Source: Rhodocytophaga aerolata (GTDB taxonomy: Bacteria > Bacteroidota > Bacteroidia > Cytophagales > 172606-1). From it: a DNA stretch of 64,000 nt. The position numbers and the translations under genes are program-made. Shown here piece after piece: positions 25,888 to 34,698 of this stretch (position 1 is its first letter; each line of letters starts with the position of its first letter). Under the pieces are notes generated by a model, which saw only the letters and a list, made by a program, of their open reading frames with translations, had not been told where the DNA came from and did not search any database. The stretch covers positions 434,001 through 498,000 of the forward strand of contig NZ_JAUKPO010000002.1 of the NCBI RefSeq assembly GCF_030503435.1. Direction: 5' to 3'.

Positions 25888-26268
25888 TTAGTTTTGCTCC
25901 TGTACAGCATTTTTTACTTTGAATTTTAGAAACAGATACGCTAGTAGGGAAATAATAAAAATACTGAGTGCATACAGCAAGGCTATGAGTAATGCCTGCA
26001 AACCTCCCATCAACACTTCAAGTGGAGGCACTTCTTTAAGGGTTTGTAAGCTTTTAAACATTGCCGATAAGCCATACACGGTAGCCAAAGCTCCCCAGGC
26101 CAAAGCAAGCATACCTGCGTGTTTTATTGTTTCCAGCCACTTTATAGCTACATATTTACCTGTAACGATACAATAACTCACATAGGCAATTGAGCCAATT
26201 AAAAAAAGGAGCATTAACGTTAGTGGAAACATCCATTCCATTCCTCCTTCTACATGTAATCTAAACAT
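25888..26268 (-). CDS. Short MotA/TolQ/ExbB-like membrane protein
   Basis: This 126-residue protein has three membrane segments (about 12-35, 52-72 and 86-112). The second and third with the linker GALATVYGLSAMFKSLQ resemble the proton-channel core of MotA/TolQ/ExbB proteins (GLLGTVxGLxxxF). It is shorter than those proteins and no TolR/ExbD partner is encoded beside it. It could be a minimal family member of unknown use. The assignment rests on this motif alone. Confidence 0.6.
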   Translation of the reverse strand: MFRLHVEGGMEWMFPLTLMLLFLIGSIAYVSYCIVTGKYVAIKWLETIKHAGMLALAWGALATVYGLSAMFKSLQTLKEVPPLEVLMGGLQALLIALLYALSIFIISLLAYLFLKFKVKNAVQEQN

Positions 26269-26488
26269 ACGTATAAGTGTTTTATTTAAGCAAGCATACG
26301 AAGAATGATGGCGTCAATCTATTATTTATGACTACCGGATACAGAAGAGAAAGATATACCTTTTTTTGTGAGGGATATGGCGAAAGGGTGTATTTTTCGG
26401 TAGAAAAGGAATGGTAACTTATTTCTTTCTTTACCTTTCTGGCGAGGTACTTCTTTTTTTCATAAATATGTATGGGTAGCAAGCATTT

Positions 26489-27565
26489 ATGGAGTCTATT
26501 GAACGTTTACATTGGGTTCCTTTTTTCCGCAGGCGATGGCTGCTGCATACTATCTTTTGGGTATGTATACTTGCCGTATATGTCATTTTCTTTGGTCGTG
26601 CCAGTAGCAATTACCTGCAAACTTTTGTGTTTGTAACCTTATTGATGCCTATTACTGTTGGGACTACTTATTTTCTTACCTACTTTCTGGTCCCGCGGTA
26701 TTTTATGCGGGAAAAGTACAAGTTATTTGCTCTATATTTTCTCTATACCATTATTGGTTCTCTGTTCCTGGAAATGGTGGTGGCCAGTATTACTTTTGTA
26801 GTGATAGCTCAGTTGCAGTTGAGTAATATGAATCCGGCATCGGTGGATATTTTTTTCCTGCTTGCATCTTTGTTGATGGTAGTCTTTTTTGGCTTAGTTC
26901 TTAAACTACTACGGCAATGGCGGCAATCCAGGGAGGCATACCAACAGCTGATGCATGAAAAACTGGAGGCAGAACTTAGATTTTTGAAAACCCAGCTCAA
27001 CCCTCATTTCCTGTTCAATACCCTAAATAATCTATATTACCTGGCCAGTGAAAAGTCAGATAAGGCTCCCCAGGCAATTTTAGCTTTAAGCGAAATCCTC
27101 GATTATGTATTGCAGGAAGGAAAAGCCATATCTGTTCCTTTGGAAAAAGAGCTAAAGCAGGTGGAAAATTATATAGCTTTGGAATTACTCCGCTATGACG
27201 ACCGGGTGCACGTAGAAACAACAATAGAAGGGTGCAAAACCGACAAAAACATAGGTCCCATGCTTCTTATTACCTTATTAGAAAATAGTTTTAAACATGG
27301 AGTAATGCAGGTAGCCGGTAAGTCGTGGATACACCTGCTTGTAGAAGGAAGGAATAACCATATTTATATCCATGTCGGCAATAGTTGTAAAGATACTAAT
27401 GCAGGTAAGGGAATAGGCCTGGAAAATCTACGCAGCCAGCTTCAGCATTTGTATACCAATACCTATTCATTTTCTATCGATAGCAGCTTACCTAATCAGT
27501 TCTGGGTTCATCTGATACTACCAGATAAAGTAGAAGCTACTCCACTGCTAACCTCCAAGCTATGA
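26489..27565 (+). CDS. LytS/YehU-type sensor histidine kinase
   Basis: This 358-residue kinase has about four N-terminal membrane segments (20-140) and a His_kinase domain of the LytS type: LRFLKTQLNPHFLFNTLNNLYYL with His173. The HATPase follows (PMLLITLLENSFKHG, GKGIGLENL). The last four bases overlap the start of the LytTR regulator (ATGA), so they form a two-gene operon and a cognate pair. The first domain is a bare membrane bundle without a recognised ligand domain. Confidence 0.93.
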   Translation: MESIERLHWVPFFRRRWLLHTIFWVCILAVYVIFFGRASSNYLQTFVFVTLLMPITVGTTYFLTYFLVPRYFMREKYKLFALYFLYTIIGSLFLEMVVASITFVVIAQLQLSNMNPASVDIFFLLASLLMVVFFGLVLKLLRQWRQSREAYQQLMHEKLEAELRFLKTQLNPHFLFNTLNNLYYLASEKSDKAPQAILALSEILDYVLQEGKAISVPLEKELKQVENYIALELLRYDDRVHVETTIEGCKTDKNIGPMLLITLLENSFKHGVMQVAGKSWIHLLVEGRNNHIYIHVGNSCKDTNAGKGIGLENLRSQLQHLYTNTYSFSIDSSLPNQFWVHLILPDKVEATPLLTSKL

Positions 27566-28269
27566 AATATAAATACCTAATTATAGATGATGAACCTCTA
27601 GCCCGGAAACTTGTATTTTCCCATACTTCTAAAATAGAAGGCTTAGAGCTAGCAGCCGAATGTAGAGATGCCATTGAAGCAAGCAATTTTCTCAGAAGCA
27701 AGTCAGTTGACCTGCTTTTCCTAAATATTCAGCTACCAGAGATAGATGGACTAAAATTAATAGGCACCTTGAAGAATCCACCTTCTGTTATTATTACTAC
27801 TGCCTACCGCGATTTTGCTCCAGAAGCCTTTGATCTGGATGTAATAGATTACTTGCTGAAGCCTATTGCCTTCGAGCGAATGGTAAAGGCAGTAAATAAA
27901 TTTTTTGACCGCAAAACAGCATCAACCTCCATTGCCGTAAATACAGAAGGCCAAAAACACTTTATTTATATAAAAGCAGACCGGAAGATGCACAAACTGT
28001 ATGTAGAGGATATTCTTTACATCGAAAGCCTGGACGATTATGTGAAAATACACTTACATAACCAGGTACTTACTACTAGGGAGAACATCAGCCAGCTCGA
28101 ACAAAAACTTGCATCAGAGGCATTTATCCGGATACATCGGTCGTTTCTGGTATCAGCAAAGGCAGTAACTTGTATTAGCCAGGAAGGGGTAGAAATCCGG
28201 AATAAATGGCTTCCTTTTGGCAGGGCTTTTAAACATAGTGCTATGGCTAGTTTACAATTTAAAAGCTAG
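27562..28269 (+). CDS. LytTR response regulator with Asn at the phosphorylation site
   Basis: This 235-residue regulator has a receiver domain (about 3-120) and a LytTR DNA-binding domain (about 135-235: YIKADRKMHKLYVEDILYIESLDDYVKIH, then FIRIHRSFLV). The acidic pocket (IIDDEP, Asp9-Asp10) and the Lys in LLKPI are intact, but the expected phospho-acceptor Asp in LDIQMPE is Asn55 here (LLFLNIQLPE; codon AAT at 27724-27726). Without that Asp, normal phosphorylation by the upstream LytS kinase should not occur. It may act constitutively or be controlled another way. It is translationally coupled to the kinase gene. Confidence 0.93.
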   Translation: MKYKYLIIDDEPLARKLVFSHTSKIEGLELAAECRDAIEASNFLRSKSVDLLFLNIQLPEIDGLKLIGTLKNPPSVIITTAYRDFAPEAFDLDVIDYLLKPIAFERMVKAVNKFFDRKTASTSIAVNTEGQKHFIYIKADRKMHKLYVEDILYIESLDDYVKIHLHNQVLTTRENISQLEQKLASEAFIRIHRSFLVSAKAVTCISQEGVEIRNKWLPFGRAFKHSAMASLQFKS

Positions 28270-28386
28270 ATATTTTAAATAAGGAAAGAAGATACGTTGC
28301 CTATTGAAAAAGAACACTGGCTCCAAAAAGTATATGATCTTTGAAACCAGTGTACTGCATTTATACTTTTGTTTTTTACACTACTA

Positions 28387-28785
28387 TTAGGCGTTAATTT
28401 CTTCTTTCTTATTGTCGCGGGTATTTTTTTGAACAGCTATGGCAGCAAACAAACTTAAGGTAAAAGCCATGCCATAAAAGCCTTTTTCACTAGCCGTTAA
28501 GGTGGCGTTCCATAGGCCTACTACTAATAATAAAATAGCTAACACTGTAGAAAACCAGCTTAAGCCATAATAAATAGTAGTCACTGGTACGCCTTCCAGC
28601 TGATCTCTTACCGATTTCTGGAGTGAGATGGCTGAAAATAAGCCATACATGAGTACCACAAAATAATATCCCTTTTCATTTAATAGCATTTCGGCATTCC
28701 AAAGACCTACATTAAACGTAATTACTCCGGCAATTAAGGCTACCCACGAAGCAGCAACAAAAGCATTGGATGGTTTTTGATTCAT
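28387..28785 (-). CDS. YiaA/YiaB-family membrane protein
   Basis: This 132-residue protein consists of two repeats of the YiaA/YiaB domain, each with two membrane segments: [39 protein letters not shown] and, from about 72, [34 protein letters not shown] (quoted here in parts: VGLWNA and EKG recur in both halves). The function of the family is unknown. A charged tail DNKKEE closes it. It stands alone. Confidence 0.9.
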   Translation of the reverse strand: MNQKPSNAFVAASWVALIAGVITFNVGLWNAEMLLNEKGYYFVVLMYGLFSAISLQKSVRDQLEGVPVTTIYYGLSWFSTVLAILLLVVGLWNATLTASEKGFYGMAFTLSLFAAIAVQKNTRDNKKEEINA

Positions 28786-29231
28786 TGTTTTAGTGTTGAA
28801 AGTTATAGTTGTTATATAGTTTATTTACTAATTTGTTGGCCTCCTCTGGCCTTTATGAAAAATAGGTATTGCAAGTAACAGGTACTTAAGCACCTGCAGT
28901 AAGCCAGGCAGGTAATAAAATGGTGATTTGTCCAACCCAGCCGCCTGATTACGATACAAAGGAAACGTATCTAAGCAGAAGAATTTAATTTTATAGGTAT
29001 ACAGCAGGTGAACAACACTAAAAAAGAAAGTATACAAAAGGTAAACAGCTTTTACTCTACTGTCTTCTTCTATTAATAAATATGTATAGGCAGGTTAAAT
29101 AAATATCGGTCTCCGGAAGATGCTACATAACAAATGAACTATACCGATTTTATAATCGGTGTATAACAAATATAGGGTAGCCACAAATGGCTACCCTATG
29201 AAGATTAAACTAGTTTCCTGTTGAGAAATAT
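28786..29231. other. Intergenic region, YiaA/B to TreY end
   Basis: This 446-base spacer contains a small hairpin (ACCGATT / AATCGGT, 29144-29161) and the terminator of the trehalose gene cluster (29172-29199). No gene is supported; an open frame at 28828-29037 lacks features. Confidence 0.6.
29172..29199 (-). terminator. Terminator hairpin after the TreY gene
   Basis: ATAGGGTAGCCA pairs perfectly with TGGCTACCCTAT around CAAA. It lies 32 bases past the TreY stop on the minus strand and is followed by a weak T-rich run. Confidence 0.8.
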
Positions 29232-31991
29232 TTATGTTTTTACTAATACATTTACCGGAAAATCTTTGAAAAGATCTTTGACTAATAGTTTACCAGTACT
29301 TTTCATACTTTTCTCTGAAAAAGCATCTTCCCAATTACCGGGCTCTATTGATTTTGGCAATTCAATTGCGGTATCTGCCCACACAGCTTCACCTAAAGGC
29401 AATTGTTTGTCACTAATTACTTTTGTCAGAAAGCGGGGTACAACTGTAATAACAGATTGTCCGTCCTTTTGCCGGGCAAAAGCAAGGATATGCTCTTTGT
29501 ATTTGCCACTTACCTGCAAAGGAATATAGCTACCTTCATTAAATAAAGCAACATATTGGTTGCGTAGCTGCAAACACATATACACTGTAAATAATTTAAC
29601 CCGTCCGTCTTCTTTCGTCTTTAGCAAATCAGCTAGTAAGCCTTGCCGATCTGTTTTTAGTTTTGCTTGTATCTGCTCCAGGTAGCTTTGCCTGATCTGG
29701 TACTCAACCGGACGGCGGTTGTCTGGGTCAACAAAGCTCAAATCCCATAATTCGCAACCCTGGTATATATCTGGCACTCCTGGGGACATTAGTTTTACCA
29801 CCGTTTGAGCCAGTGAGTTGAATACGCCATAATGTGCCACTTTTTTCTGGAACGGACGGAAAGCGGGAATAAATCCATGTGAAGGGTCGAGTATCTTTTT
29901 AGCAAAAGCAACTGCTTGCTCTTCATGTTCTTCGTCCGGCGTCGACCAGCTGGTATTTACTTTAGCTTCTTTCATTGCTTTCAATAGATACTCTGATAGA
30001 CGGTCTGCGAAGTTTTCTGGCAGCGAATCTTCCACTGGCCATCCGCCTACCAGGCTCTGGTACAGAAAATATTCTTCATTGCTGATAGACCATGCTTCCC
30101 GTTTATTCTTTCCTTGTAGTGGTTTATTTAGTTCATGCCATTTTTTTATTTGCTCTTCCCACTCTTGCGGAATTTCCGACAATACATTAATACGTGCCCT
30201 TACATCTTCTCCGCGTTTAGTGTCATGCGTTGCCGAAGCATTTATCTTCAAAGGCCAATGTTGCAGCTGATCCTGGTTAAACTGGTGAAATTCCTCGATA
30301 GAAATACCAAACACCTCCGGATCGCCTCCTACTTCATTAAGGGAAATAAGCCGGTTGAATATATAGAAGGTTGTATCTTCTAATCCTTTTGCCATTAGTG
30401 GCCCAGAAATTTGCTGGAACTGCATAACGGTTTTTAGCCAGTTGCTCATTTTCAGCTTATTTAAGTTCTTAGGGAACTCCAACAACAAAATTTTCCTGAG
30501 GAATAGTAAAGTATTTTTTTGATCAGGCAATAAAGATTCAGCTTTATGGAAAGCTTCTTCTATATAGATTTTGTCTTGCTCCGATACGGCAGGCGAATTA
30601 ATATAGGTACGGTATACCGGAAAACAGGCCAGTAATACACCCAGTGTTTGCCGTAAATCGGATTGCAGAATATCTACGCCTTCCGGAATATAAAACGAAA
30701 GCCGCTTGAATTGCAGAAATAACTTTTCCAGATCACCTACGAAGAGCCGTTCCAGCACAAATTTCTTTTTCTCGTACAGCAGTTCTTCATAGGTAAATTT
30801 TTTGCCGATGAAACCGGAGTATACCTGATGAAACTGTTCTCTGTTGGGATGATAGCAAAATAAGTTATTCAAATAGGTAAGAAAATCGTACCCGCTTGTG
30901 CCTTGTACCGGCCAGTTTCCGGGCAACTTTTCACCTTGTTCTAATATTTTTTCCACTACAATGTACGCCTCCGGGGCTTTCTCCCGCAAGTGCTGCAAAT
31001 ACGATAAGGGATCATTTAAGCCATCTATATGATCTATGCGGACACCACTTACCGCCGGATTAGATAGTAGTTCAAAAATAAATTGATGTGTCTGGGCAAA
31101 TACAGCCGGATCTTCTACGCGTATACTAATTAGTTGATTGATATTAAAAAAGCGGCGGTAATTTATTTCCCGGTTAGCAACTCGCCAGTAAGCCAGGCGG
31201 AAATACTGAAAAGCCAATAGTTGGTGTTTTTTCTCTATACTAGAATTAAAGGCTTTAAGTAGTTTGTCTACATGTGATTTAAAAGCTTTGTTGCTTGTAT
31301 AGGCCTGCCACAATACCTGCTTGGCTTTTTCCATCTGAGCAACCCGCTCCTCTCCTTTTACACTGGCAATAGCGGCAAATGCTTCTACCAGTTCATGCGA
31401 TAGTTTGCTTAACTCATTTTCCTGCCCGCCCTGCGCTACCATGTTTTTACCAATCAATAACGGATACGACTCAATACGTAAGGGCAATTGCAGGTCATAA
31501 TAGGCTATACAGAAAAGACCATCGGTGTACTTAAATTGCAACTCGCCTTTTTTCAATATTTCGTGATAAGGCGAACCCAGAAAGGGCACCATCAGCTTTT
31601 TCCGTAAAGCTTCATTCGGGTGATTCCATTCTATGTCAAAATGGCTACTATAAGGCGAGGCATAACCTTTTTCCAGTACATCCATCAGTAACTGGTTTTC
31701 ACTGCTGAACACCATATGATTGGGTACTATATCTTGCAGCCAGCTAAGCTTTTTACCTTTTAGTGTAGTTAATAAGGTAGTAAATTCTTCGGGGGTGCCC
31801 ACTTCCGGGTTTACCTGATTTGGGTCAGCCACGTCGTAGCCATGCGTACTTCCGGAAGCGGCCTTAAAAATAGGCGATGCATAAATAGTACTGATGCCTA
31901 ATTTTTGTAAGTAATCTATAATCCCGGAAACAGACTGAAAATTAAATTCTTTATGAAATTGTATGCGGTAGGTCGCAATAGGTGTTTGCAT
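29232..31991 (-). CDS. treY: Malto-oligosyltrehalose synthase
   Basis: This 919-residue GH13 enzyme converts the reducing end of a maltodextrin to a trehalosyl unit. The N-terminus TPIATYRIQFHKEFNF and YASPIFKAASGSTHGYDV are diagnostic of TreY. The nucleophile is Asp320 in GVRIDHIDGL and the acid/base is Glu347 in YIVVEKILEQGEKLP; later motifs ATHDTKRGEDVRAR and MSPGVPDIYQGCE also fit. It is about 200 residues longer than many TreY proteins, within the known range. It lies downstream of the GH57 and TreZ genes on the same strand, forming the TreYZ trehalose pathway. An imperfect palindrome (31993-32016) sits just before its ATG. Confidence 0.95.
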   Translation of the reverse strand: MQTPIATYRIQFHKEFNFQSVSGIIDYLQKLGISTIYASPIFKAASGSTHGYDVADPNQVNPEVGTPEEFTTLLTTLKGKKLSWLQDIVPNHMVFSSENQLLMDVLEKGYASPYSSHFDIEWNHPNEALRKKLMVPFLGSPYHEILKKGELQFKYTDGLFCIAYYDLQLPLRIESYPLLIGKNMVAQGGQENELSKLSHELVEAFAAIASVKGEERVAQMEKAKQVLWQAYTSNKAFKSHVDKLLKAFNSSIEKKHQLLAFQYFRLAYWRVANREINYRRFFNINQLISIRVEDPAVFAQTHQFIFELLSNPAVSGVRIDHIDGLNDPLSYLQHLREKAPEAYIVVEKILEQGEKLPGNWPVQGTSGYDFLTYLNNLFCYHPNREQFHQVYSGFIGKKFTYEELLYEKKKFVLERLFVGDLEKLFLQFKRLSFYIPEGVDILQSDLRQTLGVLLACFPVYRTYINSPAVSEQDKIYIEEAFHKAESLLPDQKNTLLFLRKILLLEFPKNLNKLKMSNWLKTVMQFQQISGPLMAKGLEDTTFYIFNRLISLNEVGGDPEVFGISIEEFHQFNQDQLQHWPLKINASATHDTKRGEDVRARINVLSEIPQEWEEQIKKWHELNKPLQGKNKREAWSISNEEYFLYQSLVGGWPVEDSLPENFADRLSEYLLKAMKEAKVNTSWSTPDEEHEEQAVAFAKKILDPSHGFIPAFRPFQKKVAHYGVFNSLAQTVVKLMSPGVPDIYQGCELWDLSFVDPDNRRPVEYQIRQSYLEQIQAKLKTDRQGLLADLLKTKEDGRVKLFTVYMCLQLRNQYVALFNEGSYIPLQVSGKYKEHILAFARQKDGQSVITVVPRFLTKVISDKQLPLGEAVWADTAIELPKSIEPGNWEDAFSEKSMKSTGKLLVKDLFKDFPVNVLVKT

Positions 31992-31992
31992 T

Positions 31993-32016
31993 GTAAAATA
32001 GGTTAATACTATTTAC
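31993..32016. promoter_or_regulatory. Palindrome next to the TreY start
   Basis: GTAAAATAG and CTATTTAC flank GTTAATA directly before the minus-strand ATG at 31991. This may be an operator or RNA hairpin; compare the stronger inverted repeat before the GH57 gene. Confidence 0.3.
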
Positions 32017-32195
32017 CATACGTTAAAGGCATAAGCAGGTTGGTACTTGTGAAACTATAATGAAGAAAAAAAATTATCCGCTACAGTTGGCTAACTATTT
32101 GGTGGCTTTTCATTAAAAACAAACAACGATAAAGCAAAAAAGGCAGACATGCTTGCCTACCTTTTGCTTATCTATACCTTGAATCTGAGTATAAA

Positions 32196-34625
32196 CTATC
32201 CGATATGAACCTCCAGTTCGTCGCCTAATTCTTCAAAATGTTTTACCCATTTCTGAGCAGATGCCTCACCACGGTTAGCAAGCGCCTGCATTTCCCGGAA
32301 ATGTGTCTGGCCAATGGTAAAGTACATATTCTGAATCATCCACCGGTCGATAACCATGGGCAATTTTTTGAGGTGCTTAAAAATTTCCAGAATGTATTTG
32401 AGCCGTTCCGTATTTTTTGGATTTGTAGAGAAGAGCTTCATAATGGCATTCATGCGTTTGGTAATTACAAAGTCCAGGGTATCTACATCCAGCTTTACGG
32501 CCCATCGTTCTACTTCTTCGGTTAACCGTTCCAGTTCATCCAAGTTAATATGTTCTTCCTCAAACAGCTTTCGCAGATCGGCATTCAGAATAAATTCCAC
32601 GGTAGTTTTAAAAACTGTTGGCAGCGGTGCATTGGCATGATTGGTCAGGTTCATCATGTGGTAATTATGCTCATATATTTGCCGGAAAGAGTTCTCCATT
32701 TTCTGCAAGGTTTTCTGCATAATCTGGTTAAATACCCGGCGCTGCTCATCTTTGGATAAGTGGAATAAGGAATACCACCTGGGTCCAAAATACTGACCCA
32801 TCAGGTTCATAATCTCTCCTACTTCGCTCCTCAAAAAAGCCCTCCGTATTTTCCCATGCATGGCGTTGAATACATCGTCGGGCATATTTTCCATAGCATT
32901 GGCGATGATAGAATGCTGCCCTAGGTATAATACTACAAAGCTTACTTCACTTTCTTCCAGGGTAATGGTAGAATATACTTTGGCAATGCCTATTACCAGC
33001 TTCTGCACGCCAGCCTCCATGCGGTCGTATACTTCGCTTTTAAAGACATAGCTGTAAATGGGCAGATTCTCCGGATACTCTTCAAACAACGAAACAATGG
33101 CATAATGTAACCCTACTTTGAGCAAATCCAGGCGGGCAGGTTTGGCATAGGCTTCGTAAATATGGGCTCCATTTACATATTCATCCAGGTTGCTGGGGGC
33201 TTTTGCCAGAAGTTCAGTAAAGGCTTTCTCCAGCTTCAGCTCCGATACTTCTTCGGCCAGTTGAATGGCACGGCTGGCATATTGAATTACCTGTATGGTT
33301 TCAATACCGGAAAGTTCGTCGAAGAACCACCCGCAGCTGGTATACATCAGCATGGCATGCCGCTGCATCTCCAGTAACTTTATTATTTTTATTCGTTCAT
33401 CTTTGGTTAGTTCTTTCCTGGCAAACGAATGCACAAAAGCTTCTACCTTATTTCTCGGCCGGTGAAGCAATACATCCATAAAGGCATTGCGGGCCTGCCA
33501 GGGGTTACGGAGGTATTTGCTTCCTTCCTTCTCAAATAGCTCTACCAGATTGTCGCGCAGCCAGTCCAGAGCATTCCGTAAAGGATTCCGCCAGTTCTGG
33601 TGGAAATGCGTACCACCGGTATTACACCCACAGTTATTCCGCCAGCGTTCTACCCCGTGCACACAACTCCAGGAACTGTTCTCAAATATTTCGGTTTCAT
33701 ACGTGGGAGGAAACTTCTCTAGAAACTCTCCATAATTGGTAATAGTCGCCAGCCCTTCCTTTTCCAGGTAGTGCAGGCAATAGGCCAAAGCCATATCGCC
33801 ATGCCGGTGATGGTGTCCGTAGCTTTCGCCATCGGTAGCAATATGCACGAGTTGGGGTGTATGCTCACTTTCGTGAGTGAAAGAATAGGCAAAGCGGTTA
33901 GCAAAATCACGTCCGTTCTTTAATAAGCCTTTAAAGGCCACATCTTGTGAAATACCGCCATCATAGTAGAACAATACTATTTTTCTTCCGGAAGGCAGAT
34001 TGCACACATAAGGCATCCTAGGATCTATCCGTTCTCCGGAAACATCTGTCCAGTGGCTATCGCCGATGCGGCGCACCCGCCTTGCCTGCCTTGGTGCCAG
34101 CACAGTAAATTTAATATTATGCTCGGCCAGTACTTCTAAGGTATCGGTATCTACGGCGGCCTCCGGAAGCCACATGCCTTCGGGTTTTCTTTTGAAACGG
34201 TATTCAAAATCGCGTATACCCCATATTACCTGCGTATGTTTATCGCGTTGGTTGGCCAGTGGCATAATAATATGTCCAAAAGCCTGAGCCATGGCCGAAC
34301 CATGCCCTGAAAAGCGCTTGCGGCTTTCTTCATCGGCTTTTAGAATAGCTTTATAGGTCTCTGGCTCGTATTTCTCCATCCAGGAGAGCAGGGTTGGGCC
34401 AAAGTTGAAACTTATTTTAGAATAATTATTCGTAATATCAATGATGTCCCCTTTTTCATCCAGAATTCTGGAAGCCGTATTGGGCGTATAGCATTCATAG
34501 GTAATCCGTTCGTTCCAGTCATGGAAGGGTTGAGCGGAATCCTGCGCCTCTATCGCTTCTAACCAAGGGTTTTCTCTGGGTGGCTGGTAAAAATGTCCGT
34601 GTATACAGACGTAACGGTTATTCAT
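32196..34625 (-). CDS. GH57-like DUF3536 protein (alpha-glucan enzyme)
   Basis: This 809-residue protein begins with the GH57 hallmark CIHGHFYQPPRENPW and contains WLPEAAVDTDTLEVLAEHNIKFTVLAPRQA, then HIATDGESYGHHHRHGD and NSSWSCVHGVERWRNNCGC. These match the DUF3536 branch of glycoside hydrolase family 57. Family 57 includes amylases and branching enzymes; the exact activity of this branch is not established to my knowledge. Its position between TreZ and TreY suggests that it acts on glycogen or maltodextrin to supply the trehalose pathway. It starts 5 bases from a 15-base inverted repeat. Confidence 0.9.
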   Translation of the reverse strand: MNNRYVCIHGHFYQPPRENPWLEAIEAQDSAQPFHDWNERITYECYTPNTASRILDEKGDIIDITNNYSKISFNFGPTLLSWMEKYEPETYKAILKADEESRKRFSGHGSAMAQAFGHIIMPLANQRDKHTQVIWGIRDFEYRFKRKPEGMWLPEAAVDTDTLEVLAEHNIKFTVLAPRQARRVRRIGDSHWTDVSGERIDPRMPYVCNLPSGRKIVLFYYDGGISQDVAFKGLLKNGRDFANRFAYSFTHESEHTPQLVHIATDGESYGHHHRHGDMALAYCLHYLEKEGLATITNYGEFLEKFPPTYETEIFENSSWSCVHGVERWRNNCGCNTGGTHFHQNWRNPLRNALDWLRDNLVELFEKEGSKYLRNPWQARNAFMDVLLHRPRNKVEAFVHSFARKELTKDERIKIIKLLEMQRHAMLMYTSCGWFFDELSGIETIQVIQYASRAIQLAEEVSELKLEKAFTELLAKAPSNLDEYVNGAHIYEAYAKPARLDLLKVGLHYAIVSLFEEYPENLPIYSYVFKSEVYDRMEAGVQKLVIGIAKVYSTITLEESEVSFVVLYLGQHSIIANAMENMPDDVFNAMHGKIRRAFLRSEVGEIMNLMGQYFGPRWYSLFHLSKDEQRRVFNQIMQKTLQKMENSFRQIYEHNYHMMNLTNHANAPLPTVFKTTVEFILNADLRKLFEEEHINLDELERLTEEVERWAVKLDVDTLDFVITKRMNAIMKLFSTNPKNTERLKYILEIFKHLKKLPMVIDRWMIQNMYFTIGQTHFREMQALANRGEASAQKWVKHFEELGDELEVHIG

Positions 34626-34630
34626 GAGGA

Positions 34631-34680
34631 ATACATTAATTTAAAAGAGTACTTAGAAAACACCCTTTAAATTAATGTAT
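34631..34680. promoter_or_regulatory. 15-base inverted repeat before the GH57 start
   Basis: ATACATTAATTTAAA (34631-34645) and its exact reverse complement (34666-34680) flank a 20-base loop, between the TreZ stop and the GH57 ATG, with only 5 bases to the start codon. It could act as an operator or as an RNA hairpin that hinders translation start. Confidence 0.55.
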
Positions 34681-34698
34681 CCGGGCAATTTTCTCAAA

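Noticed and set aside
28828-29037. 69-codon minus-strand frame between YiaA/B and TreY
   Set aside because: No promoter, signal peptide pattern is poor, and the sequence shows no protein-like conservation cues.
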